A stretch of 11,051 nucleotides of DNA from Dysgonamonadaceae bacterium (lineage in GTDB: Bacteria > Bacteroidota > Bacteroidia > Bacteroidales > Azobacteroidaceae). Made by a program: the position numbers and the translations under genes. A model generated the notes under the pieces. The model was not told the origin of the DNA, searched no databases, and worked only from the letters and a program-made list of their open reading frames with translations. How positions within the stretch are numbered: position 1 is the first letter of the stretch; the number at the start of each line of letters is the position of its first letter. The stretch is taken from contig JAISKG010000203.1 in NCBI GenBank assembly GCA_031261015.1, positions 1 to 11,051 on the forward strand, in the 5' to 3' direction. Below, in pieces: positions 1 through 6,604 of the stretch.

Positions 1-30
1 GATCAATTTGTTGAGGTCAACAAATTGATC
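1..30. repeat. Perfect 14-bp-arm palindrome inside dinD
   Basis: Bases 1-14 are the exact reverse complement of 17-30, with only GG at the centre. The palindrome lies in the dinD reading frame, where it encodes family-like residues (DQFVEVNKLI). It begins exactly at the window edge, so what lies to its left cannot be seen. It could be a real cruciform-capable or protein-binding site, a coincidence of codon choice, or a fold-back at a contig end. Confidence 0.8.
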
Positions 31-669
31 ACGCATGCTAAAGGCGGTCAACGAAAAGTGATTGATTACAAGTTGTCCCGTTATGCTTGTTATCTGATTG
101 TACAAAATGGTGATCCACGCAAAGAAGTAATTGCTACCGGACAAACTTATTTCGCCATCCAAACCCGGCGCGCAGAAGTCGGCGACTATTTCAATCAATT
201 GGACGAAGACAACAAGCGCTTGGTGATTCGTGGCGATATTAAACAATGGAATCAAATGCTTGCCGAAGCCGCTCATAGCGCAGGCGTAATTACCGACGAA
301 GAATTTGCCGTTTTTCAAAATGCCGGCTACATGGGACTGTATGGCGGCGAAACGGTACAAGATATTCACAAACGTAAAGGTTTATCGCCGAAGCAAAAAA
401 TATTGGATTTTATGAACAGTCAGGAATTGATTGCCAATCTTTTCAGAGTATCGCTTGCTGAAGAAAAAATACGAAAAGAGCAAATTCAAGGAAAGCATAA
501 TGCTACAATGGCTCATAATCAAGTCGGTCAAGAAGTCCGCAAAACGATTGAACGAGTCAACGGCGTTTTGCCGGAAAAGCAACCTACACCGAACAAAAGC
601 ATTGAAGCGGTACAAAAAGAGCAATTGAAGAAACTGAGAGCGCAAAAAACATTAATGTTAGATGAATAA
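1..669 (+). CDS. dinD: DNA-damage-inducible protein D (DinD-like), 5'-truncated by window edge
   Basis: The frame is open from base 1 to the stop at 667-669, giving 222 visible residues. The reading DQFVEVNK continues upstream of the possible TTG at 25, so the gene starts outside the window; about 50-60 N-terminal residues should be missing, judged from the roughly 275-residue E. coli protein. Family-like stretches visible are FVEVNK, DYKLSRYACYLIVQNGDP, QTYFAIQTR and, near the C-terminus, VRKTIERVNG followed by LPEKQPTPNKSIE. DinD proteins carry a Bro-N-like N-terminal region; E. coli DinD is SOS-induced and reported to modulate RecA. The biochemical role in Bacteroidota is not established. 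The gene ends 16 bases before murD on the same strand, with no terminator seen, so it may be cotranscribed with the cell-wall genes. Its own promoter is not in view. The family call is firm; the cellular role is inference. Confidence 0.85.
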   Translation, partial: DQFVEVNKLITHAKGGQRKVIDYKLSRYACYLIVQNGDPRKEVIATGQTYFAIQTRRAEVGDYFNQLDEDNKRLVIRGDIKQWNQMLAEAAHSAGVITDEEFAVFQNAGYMGLYGGETVQDIHKRKGLSPKQKILDFMNSQELIANLFRVSLAEEKIRKEQIQGKHNATMAHNQVGQEVRKTIERVNGVLPEKQPTPNKSIEAVQKEQLKKLRAQKTLMLDE

Positions 670-685
670 ACACAATAAATAATCT

Positions 686-2092
686 ATGGGATTAATTTAC
701 AACATCAGGGAGCAAGCAAGCAAAGACATTAAACTGACGGATTTTCTATCGTTGACTTTGCAACGCATCGTCGTCCTCGGTGGCGGCGAAAGCGGCGCCG
801 GCGCAGCTGTCCTTGCTCAGCAGAAAGGCTTCGACGTTTTCCTCTCCGATTCTTCCGCCATCAAACCCAAATACAAAGCAATTTTGGAAAAATACGAAAT
901 TGCCTACGAAGAAAACGGACACACGGACGATTTGATTTTAACCGCAAACGAAATCATCAAAAGCCCCGGCATCCCCGATAAAGTCGCCATCATCCAAAAG
1001 ATAAAAGAAAAAAATATTCCGATTATCTCCGAAATCGAATTTGCCGGCCGCTACACCAACGCCAAAATGATTTGCATCACCGGAAGCAATGGCAAAACGA
1101 CGACAACCATGCTGACTTATCACATTTTGAAAAATGCCGGATTGAATGTGGGTCTGGCCGGAAACGTTGGCGACAGTCTGGCTTTGCAAGTTGCGGAACA
1201 AAATTACGATTATTATGTCATCGAATTATCCAGTTTCCAACTGGAGGGCATGTACGATTTCAAAGCGGATATTGCTGTTCTGCTGAATATTACACCCGAT
1301 CATCTGGATCGTTATAATTATGAAATGCAAAATTACGCCGATGCTAAAATGCGCATCATCCAAAATCAGACGGAAAAGGATGCCTTCATTTATTGGAACG
1401 ACGATCCGATAATAAAGGAACGAGTGACGAGTGGCGAATTACGAGTGACACAATATCCTTTTGCAGAAACGAAAAGTGAAGGAGTTAAAGCCTATACCGA
1501 AAATAAAAAATTGATTATAAACACACCTAACGGCATATTTACAATGGAAGAAGAATTAGTAGCATTAACGGGAACACACAATTTATATAACTCCCTGGCC
1601 GCCGGCATTGCCGCCAAATTATTGGATATCAGCAATGAAAACATCCGCCAGTCGTTGAGCGATTTCAAAGGTGTGGAACATCGCTTGGAAAAAGTGGCGC
1701 ACGTGCGAGGCGTGGCCTACATCAACGATTCCAAAGCGACCAACGTCAACTCGTGCTGGTACGCTTTGCAAAGCACGAAAACGCCAACTGTCCTCATCTT
1801 GGGCGGGACAGACAAAGGCAACGACTACAGCGAAATCGAATCGCTGGTTCTGGAAAAATGCCGCGCCCTGATCTTTTTAGGCGTGGATAATTCCAAATTG
1901 CACTGTTTTTTCGACGGCAAAGTGGCGCAAATCTACGATGCCGGTTCGATGCACGAAGCTGTGGCGCAAGCCTACGAAACAGCCGAACACGGCGACACGG
2001 TTTTGCTCTCGCCCTGTTGCGCCAGCTTCGACTTATTTCAAAATTACGAAGATCGCGGCCGGCAATTTAAAAATTGCGTTACCAAATTGTAA
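686..2092 (+). CDS. murD: UDP-N-acetylmuramoyl-L-alanine--D-glutamate ligase (MurD)
   Basis: This cytoplasmic Mur ligase adds D-glutamate to UDP-MurNAc-L-Ala using ATP. Visible features in the 468-residue product are an N-terminal Rossmann-like start (RIVVLGGGESGAGAA, from about residue 27), the ATP-binding P-loop GSNGKTTT at 133-140, the central-domain TPDHLDRY, GTHNLYNSLAA, the DSKATN segment of the C-terminal domain, and the closing FDLFQNYEDRGRQF. The ATG at 686 follows an A/T-rich leader typical of the phylum, but it gives about 24 residues more than usual before the Rossmann strand. A TTG at 758 would give the usual MurD-like beginning (residue 25). Residues 246-255 are encoded by a heptamer repeat. 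It lies 16 bases after dinD and 10 bases before ftsW. Function is certain; the start codon is not. Confidence 0.96.
   Translation: MGLIYNIREQASKDIKLTDFLSLTLQRIVVLGGGESGAGAAVLAQQKGFDVFLSDSSAIKPKYKAILEKYEIAYEENGHTDDLILTANEIIKSPGIPDKVAIIQKIKEKNIPIISEIEFAGRYTNAKMICITGSNGKTTTTMLTYHILKNAGLNVGLAGNVGDSLALQVAEQNYDYYVIELSSFQLEGMYDFKADIAVLLNITPDHLDRYNYEMQNYADAKMRIIQNQTEKDAFIYWNDDPIIKERVTSGELRVTQYPFAETKSEGVKAYTENKKLIINTPNGIFTMEEELVALTGTHNLYNSLAAGIAAKLLDISNENIRQSLSDFKGVEHRLEKVAHVRGVAYINDSKATNVNSCWYALQSTKTPTVLILGGTDKGNDYSEIESLVLEKCRALIFLGVDNSKLHCFFDGKVAQIYDAGSMHEAVAQAYETAEHGDTVLLSPCCASFDLFQNYEDRGRQFKNCVTKL
1423..1450 (+). repeat. Four-unit heptamer array inside murD
   Basis: Four consecutive 7-base units start at 1423, 1430, 1437 and 1444: AGTGACG, AGTGGCG, AATTACG and AGTGACA. 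All fit ARTKRMR. They encode about residues 246-255 (RVTSGELRVT), between the WNDDP segment and the YPFAETK segment of the central domain. From memory of Bacteroides MurD this loop has about the same length there, so the array may replace rather than lengthen the loop. Confidence 0.7.
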
Positions 2093-2102
2093 AAATTGAG
2101 TT

Positions 2103-3329
2103 ATGAGTTTTTTGAATAAAATAATTCGAGGCGACCGGGTGATTTGGACTATCTTCATCCTCCTCTGCATGGTTTCGATCGTCGAAGTGTATAGCGCATC
2201 CAGCACTTTGACTTTCCGAAAGGATTATTGGGAGCCAATCTGGCGTCACTCGAAATTCGTGCTGGGCGGCGTTTTGGTCGTATTTCTCGCAAACTCGGTT
2301 CCGCCGAAACATTACCGCTGGTTGATTTTCGGTTTGCCTCTCGCATGGCTGAGCTTGATTTATGTGAAGTTACAAGGAATGTCGGTCAATGGCGCCGATC
2401 GCTGGCTTTCTTTCGCCGGCATTTCGTTTCAACCTTCGGAAATTGCTAAATTACTGTTGATCATTTCCATAGCATTCATTTTGAGCCGCCGCAATTACAT
2501 TGCTCCGAAAACCGGCTTTTATTGGATTGTCGGTTTGTCGGTGATCACTTGCGGAATTATTTTTATTGATAATTTTTCTACAGCTTTGTTATTATTTGGA
2601 GTGTCTTTCATTTTAATGTTTATCGGACAAATTCCGATAAAACTATTATTCAAGCTCTTATTGTGTTTGGTCGTCGGCGGCGGATTGCTTTTTGCTATTG
2701 TTTATTATATGCCTGAAAATACGATCAAAAAAGTATTTCCGCGAGGAGCAACTTGGAAAGAACGCATCAACGATTTTACTCAAAAAGATACGACGGAAGA
2801 CAAATACGAGATCACCGACGATAATTATCAAGTGGCGCACGCCAAAATCGCCATTTCGCGCGGCGGATTGTTTGGCAAATTGCCGGGTAACAGTCGCGAG
2901 CGGGATTTCCTGCCGCAAGCGTATTCCGATTTTATTTATGCAATCATCATTGAAGAAATGGGATTGATCGGCGGATTGGCGGTTTTATTCCTCTACATCA
3001 TGCTTTTTATCCGGTCGGGAATAATTGCCAATCGAACAGAACTCCTGTTTTCCAAGTATATAGCGATGGGTTCCGCCTTGATTCTGACGACTCAGGCTTT
3101 GGTGAATATGGCTGTTGCCGTCGATTTGATTCCGGTAACGGGACAACCTTTACCGTTGATCAGCAGAGGAGGAACTTCCACACTTATCAATGCCATTTAT
3201 ATCGGAATTATATTGAGTGTCAGCCGTTTCGATAATCCGAAAGGCGTTCAACGCGAAGAAGCAGTGGCGCAGGCAATGGAAGAAGAAGCGCTGGCAGCAA
3301 AAGAAAAAGAAATAGAAACGATTATATGA
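2103..3329 (+). CDS. ftsW: Septal peptidoglycan glycosyltransferase FtsW (SEDS family)
   Basis: A polytopic membrane protein of 408 residues that polymerises lipid II at the septum together with a class B penicillin-binding protein. SEDS signatures are in order: NGADRWLSF followed by FQPSEIAKLL at about 96-118; GGLFGKLPGNSRERDFLPQA at 254-273, leading into SDFIYAIIIEEMGLIGG; and LIPVTGQPLPLISRGGTSTL at 342-361. D276 in YSDFIYA aligns by motif with the catalytic aspartate of FtsW/RodA. Many hydrophobic segments are visible, starting at about residues 13-30 and 52-64. The C-terminus after about 375 is a charged Glu/Ala-rich cytoplasmic tail. FtsW rather than RodA is chosen from its position between murD and murG. 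The stop overlaps the murG start by four bases (ATGA), which suggests translational coupling. Confidence 0.95.
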   Translation: MSFLNKIIRGDRVIWTIFILLCMVSIVEVYSASSTLTFRKDYWEPIWRHSKFVLGGVLVVFLANSVPPKHYRWLIFGLPLAWLSLIYVKLQGMSVNGADRWLSFAGISFQPSEIAKLLLIISIAFILSRRNYIAPKTGFYWIVGLSVITCGIIFIDNFSTALLLFGVSFILMFIGQIPIKLLFKLLLCLVVGGGLLFAIVYYMPENTIKKVFPRGATWKERINDFTQKDTTEDKYEITDDNYQVAHAKIAISRGGLFGKLPGNSRERDFLPQAYSDFIYAIIIEEMGLIGGLAVLFLYIMLFIRSGIIANRTELLFSKYIAMGSALILTTQALVNMAVAVDLIPVTGQPLPLISRGGTSTLINAIYIGIILSVSRFDNPKGVQREEAVAQAMEEEALAAKEKEIETII

Positions 3330-4426
3330 AAAAATTAAAAGTCATCATCAGCGGAGGCGGCACGGGAGGACATATCTTTCCGGCTTTAGCCATTGCGCAG
3401 GCGATTCAACGACGTTATCCCGGTGCGAACATTCTGTTTGTCGGCGCCGACAACCGGATGGAAATGGAAAAAGTGCCGGCTGCCGGATACAAAATCGTCG
3501 GCTTGCCCATCGCCGGTTTCAACCGTAAAAACTTGCTGAAAAATATTCCAGTGCTTTTCAAGTTATATAAAAGTATGAATCTGGCGAAGAAAACCGTGAA
3601 AAATTTCCAACCCGACATCGCAATCGGAGTGGGCGGTTACGCAAGCGGGCCTACACTGAAAGTCGCGGCTAAACTGGGAATCCCCACGCTTTTGCAGGAA
3701 CAAAATTCTTATGCCGGCGTGACCAACAAACTATTGGCTCAAAAAGCTGCAAAAATTTGTGTCGCTTATGAAGGCATGGAACAATTTTTCCCCGCAGAAA
3801 AAATCGTGCTGACCGGCAATCCCGTGAGAGAATTGAAAATGGAAAATGGAGAATTGAAAACGGCTTACGAATATTTTAATTTTTCACCGGATAAGAAAAC
3901 GCTGTTGATCGTTGGCGGAAGTTTGGGCGCGCGGACAATCAACGAAAGCATTTTGTCCGGAATAGAAAAATTATTGCAATCGGATGTACAAGTTATTTGG
4001 CAAACCGGCAAATGTTATTATCCGGAAATAAAGGAAAAACTTAATTCTCAACTTTCAACTTTCAACTTTCAATTAACCGAGTTTATCTCGCGCATGGATT
4101 ATGCCTATGACATAGCCGATTTGGTGATTTCGCGCGCAGGCGCAGGCTCAATTTCGGAATTTTGTTTACTAGGAAAACCGGTGATTTTGGTTCCGTCGCC
4201 TAATGTAGCGGAAGATCACCAAACCAAAAATGCGATGGCTTTAGTAAAGAAAAATGCAGCCGTTTTAATTACTGATAAAGAGGCGGTTTCGCGCTTAGTC
4301 CCCGAAGCTTTGCAAATCATTCAGGATCATGCGCGTCTGCAGGAATTGAGCGATAATATTTTAAAATTGGCTTTGCCCGGTTCGGCAGAAAAAATTGTGG
4401 ATGAAATGGAGAAAATCATTAAGTAA
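3326..4426 (+). CDS. murG: UDP-GlcNAc:lipid I N-acetylglucosaminyltransferase (MurG)
   Basis: MurG transfers GlcNAc from UDP-GlcNAc to lipid I on the inner membrane face, making lipid II, the substrate of FtsW. The 366-residue product has the glycine-rich loop GGGTGGH at 10-16, GVGGYASGP, LQEQNSYAGVTNK, GNPVREL, GGSLGARTIN at the start of the C-terminal Rossmann domain, WQTGK, the donor-binding ISRAGAGSISEF, and PSPNVAEDHQTKNA. Length is normal for the family. Two heptamer arrays lie in the reading frame: one encodes about residues 169-178 just after GNPVR, the other residues 239-250 just before TEFISRMDYAYD. Both fall in surface-loop regions between conserved motifs, so activity is probably kept. 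The gene overlaps ftsW by four bases and is followed by murC after seven. Confidence 0.96.
   Translation: MKKLKVIISGGGTGGHIFPALAIAQAIQRRYPGANILFVGADNRMEMEKVPAAGYKIVGLPIAGFNRKNLLKNIPVLFKLYKSMNLAKKTVKNFQPDIAIGVGGYASGPTLKVAAKLGIPTLLQEQNSYAGVTNKLLAQKAAKICVAYEGMEQFFPAEKIVLTGNPVRELKMENGELKTAYEYFNFSPDKKTLLIVGGSLGARTINESILSGIEKLLQSDVQVIWQTGKCYYPEIKEKLNSQLSTFNFQLTEFISRMDYAYDIADLVISRAGAGSISEFCLLGKPVILVPSPNVAEDHQTKNAMALVKKNAAVLITDKEAVSRLVPEALQIIQDHARLQELSDNILKLALPGSAEKIVDEMEKIIK
3831..3858 (+). repeat. Four-unit heptamer array inside murG (copy 1)
   Basis: Units of seven bases start at 3831, 3838, 3845 and 3852: AATTGAA, AATGGAA, AATGGAG and AATTGAA. They encode the Lys/Glu-rich stretch ELKMENGELK (169-178). 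All units fit ARTKRMR. The array lies between the GNPVR motif and the GGSLGAR strand. Confidence 0.75.
4040..4074 (-). repeat. Five-unit heptamer array inside murG (copy 2, inverted)
   Basis: Read on the minus strand, five 7-base units run from 4074 down to 4040: AATTGAA, AGTTGAA twice, AGTTGAG and AATTAAG. All fit ARTKRMR, the consensus of copy 1, but on the other strand. On the coding strand this gives LNSQLSTFNFQL (239-250), a low-complexity run unlike neighbouring MurG sequence. Confidence 0.75.
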
Positions 4427-4433
4427 AATTAGA

Positions 4434-5855
4434 ATGGAAAATTTTTATTTCATCGGTATCGGCGGCATCGGCATGAGCAATCTTGCCCGCTATTTTCTCG
4501 CCCATGGCAAAACCGTCGGCGGATATGACAAAACAGCATCGGCTTTGACAGAAGAATTGCAAGCAGAAGGCGCTCAAATTCATTACAATGACGATGTCAA
4601 TTTGATTTCGCCACCATTTAAAGATAAAGATAAAACGTTGGTCGTTTATACGCCGGCTGTTCCTTCCGATCATTTGGAATGGACCTATTTTCGTGAAAAC
4701 GGTTTTGAAATCATGAAGCGGGCGCAAGTCTTGGGTGAAATCACGCGCACCAATCGCAGCATCTGCGTAGCCGGCACGCATGGCAAAACCACAACTTCCA
4801 GCATGATAGCACATTTGTTGAAACAATCTTCCATCGATTGCAACGCATTCTTAGGCGGCATTTTAAAGAATTACGATAATAATTTGTTGCTTTCCGACAA
4901 AAGCGATTTAACGGTTATCGAAGCCGACGAATATGACCGCTCATTTCATTGGCTTTCACCGTATATGGCTGTGATTACGTCGGTTGCGCCCGATCATTTG
5001 GATATTTACGGCACGAAAGAAGAATACCGCAAGGCATTTGTGCATTTCACTTCGTTAATTCGCGAAGGCGGTACGCTGTTGATGGAATCTAACGTAAATA
5101 TTGAGCCGCAAGTGAAAGAGAGCGTGAAAGTTTATCGCTATGCAGCACGTCATTGCGAGGGCGATAGCCCGAAGCAATCCATAAATACAGATTGCTTCGC
5201 TCACGCTCGCAATGACGCTCTTGACTTTTCCGCAGAAAATATAAAAATCGCCAACGGCGAAATTTTCTTCGATTTCGTAACTCCTGAAAAGGTGATTTCC
5301 AATATTTCCTTAGGCGTTCCCGTAGCAATCAACATCGACAATGCGGTGGCGGCTTTAGCGATTGCCTGGCTCAACAATGTGACGGAAGAAGAACTTCGCG
5401 CCGGTATGGCTTCTTTCCGCGGCGCAAAAAGACGTTTCGATTTCCACATCAAAACCGGCGATTTGGTCGTGATTGACGATTACGCCCATCATCCCGAAGA
5501 ATTGGAAGCCAGTATCTCGTCTGTCAAAAAATTGTATCCCGATCGCGAATTGACGGTGGTATTTCAACCGCATCTCTATTCACGAACAAATGATTTTTAC
5601 AAGGAATTTGCCCAAGTTTTGTCTTTGGCCGATAAAGTGATTTTGATTCCGATCTATCCGGCGCGCGAAGAGTCGATCGAAGGCGTTTCTTCGCAAATGA
5701 TTCTGGATGAAATGACGATTCCCAAAAAGAAATTGCTTTCCAAAGAAGCTTTGATCGAGCAAATCCGCGACGAAAAGCCCGACGTCCTGCTAATTGCCGG
5801 CGCCGGCGACATCGAATTATTAGTTGATCCGATAAAAGCAAAATTAAATGGTTAA
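4434..5855 (+). CDS. murC: UDP-N-acetylmuramate--L-alanine ligase (MurC)
   Basis: Cytoplasmic Mur ligase that adds L-alanine to UDP-MurNAc, the first peptide step. The chosen ATG at 4434 gives the usual MENFYFIGIGGIGMSN beginning. An in-frame ATG at 4395 would overlap murG and add 13 residues with no family counterpart. The 473-residue product shows the ATP P-loop GTHGKTTT at 114-121, EADEYDRS starting at E163, the APDHLDIYG segment, GAKRRFD, and DDYAHHPEE with its histidine pair at 352-353. Residues 239-262 are encoded by a 70-bp palindromic repeat, an insertion between the central domain and the AENIKIANGEIFFDF strand. The frame is kept and all catalytic motifs are present, so the enzyme is probably active. 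The 3' end overlaps ftsQ by eight bases. Confidence 0.96.
   Translation: MENFYFIGIGGIGMSNLARYFLAHGKTVGGYDKTASALTEELQAEGAQIHYNDDVNLISPPFKDKDKTLVVYTPAVPSDHLEWTYFRENGFEIMKRAQVLGEITRTNRSICVAGTHGKTTTSSMIAHLLKQSSIDCNAFLGGILKNYDNNLLLSDKSDLTVIEADEYDRSFHWLSPYMAVITSVAPDHLDIYGTKEEYRKAFVHFTSLIREGGTLLMESNVNIEPQVKESVKVYRYAARHCEGDSPKQSINTDCFAHARNDALDFSAENIKIANGEIFFDFVTPEKVISNISLGVPVAINIDNAVAALAIAWLNNVTEEELRAGMASFRGAKRRFDFHIKTGDLVVIDDYAHHPEELEASISSVKKLYPDRELTVVFQPHLYSRTNDFYKEFAQVLSLADKVILIPIYPAREESIEGVSSQMILDEMTIPKKKLLSKEALIEQIRDEKPDVLLIAGAGDIELLVDPIKAKLNG
5148..5217. repeat. 70-bp palindromic repetitive element inserted in frame in murC
   Basis: The outer arms 5148-5159 (CGTCATTGCGAG) and 5206-5217 are perfect reverse complements. 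The inner arms 5170-5179 (CGAAGCAATC) and 5190-5199 are also perfect, around a ten-base loop. The element reads without stops and contributes 24 codons, starting RHCEGDSPKQ and ending AHARNDA. The reverse strand is open here too. It shares CGTCATTGCG and both inner arms with the element at 9246-9302, so it is a dispersed repeat and not native murC sequence. Confidence 0.9.
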
Positions 5856-6585
5856 AAGAATCATTCTCATTAGTTTAGCGGCGCTCTTGGCGGCCTACCT
5901 CGTATTCGCCGTAGTTTGCCTGAACCGGAAAGCGAAGGAACCAACGGTTTGCAATCAATTGGTCGTCGAATTGGTTGATGCGCCGGAAAACCGGGCGATC
6001 GGCGAAACCGGCGTTATTCAGGTTTTGCAGAAAGCCCATTTGAATCCGGTCGGCAAAGATTTGTCGCAAGTTTCTACTGCGAATATCGAACAAACGTTGG
6101 AAACCAATCGCTTCGTCAAGCAAGCCAAATGTTACAAGTCAATCAACGGCGACGTCCATGTTACCATCCGGCAACGCACGCCGGTCTTGAGAATCATCAC
6201 TGCCAATGCCAATTATTACATCGACGATGAAGGAAAATCCATGCCCGTCCCGGAAAATTACAGCGCGTACGTGCCTGTCGCTACCGGAGCAATCAAAGAA
6301 ACATTTGCCCAAAAAGAATTGTACGAACTGATTTTGTTTTTACAAAAAGATAAATATTGGAACGACAAAGTTGAACAAATCTATGTCGATGCCAATCAGG
6401 AAATCGAACTCACGCCCCGCATCGGCAATCACCAAATCCTGCTGGGCAAATCCGAAAATTATTCCGAAAAATTATCCAAGTTGAAGTTGTTTTACAACAA
6501 AGGCTTAGATAAAGTCGGCTGGAACAAATATTCACAAATCAACGTGAAATATAAAAATCAAGTAGTATGTACTCGAAAAGAATAA
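5848..6585 (+). CDS. ftsQ: Cell division protein FtsQ
   Basis: A 245-residue bitopic inner-membrane protein of the divisome. Residues 1-4 are a short basic cytoplasmic start, about 5-26 are a single transmembrane helix (IILISLAALLAAYLVFAVVC), and the rest is periplasmic. Residues of about 36-105 fit a POTRA domain, with a VDAPENRAIGETGVIQVL beginning and INGDVHVTIRQRTPVLRI at its end. The following DDEGKSMPVPENYSAYVPVATG segment matches the FtsQ beta domain. Sequence conservation in this family is low, so the call rests on topology, these segments and position between murC and ftsA. Its ATG lies inside the last codons of murC, with an eight-base overlap, so the two are probably translationally coupled. 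No ddl or murB precedes it, unlike in proteobacteria. Confidence 0.9.
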   Translation: MVKRIILISLAALLAAYLVFAVVCLNRKAKEPTVCNQLVVELVDAPENRAIGETGVIQVLQKAHLNPVGKDLSQVSTANIEQTLETNRFVKQAKCYKSINGDVHVTIRQRTPVLRIITANANYYIDDEGKSMPVPENYSAYVPVATGAIKETFAQKELYELILFLQKDKYWNDKVEQIYVDANQEIELTPRIGNHQILLGKSENYSEKLSKLKLFYNKGLDKVGWNKYSQINVKYKNQVVCTRKE

Positions 6586-6604
6586 ATTAAAAAACGAAAT
6601 AATT

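Noticed and set aside
25..27. TTG at 25 as the true dinD start
   Set aside because: The frame is open upstream to base 1 with DinD-like residues (FVEVNK), so this is an internal leucine of a gene cut by the window edge.
670..685. Promoter or terminator between dinD and murD
   Set aside because: The 16-base gap is A/T-rich leader with no stem-loop and no TAnnTTTG box.
4040..4074. Heptamer arrays as a CRISPR or phase-variation tract
   Set aside because: Units are seven bases with no spacers, so not CRISPR. Phase variation is conceivable, but gain or loss of one unit would break essential genes, and no promoter is nearby.
4395..4433. Upstream in-frame ATG extending murC into the end of murG
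   Set aside because: The 13 added residues (MWMKWRKSLSKIR) are the murG 3' end in another frame and have no family counterpart; the ATG at 4434 gives the standard MurC beginning.
5089..5328. Minus-strand frame across the murC repeat
   Set aside because: It is an open shadow of the palindromic element and murC; its protein is low-complexity repeat translation with no gene-like context.
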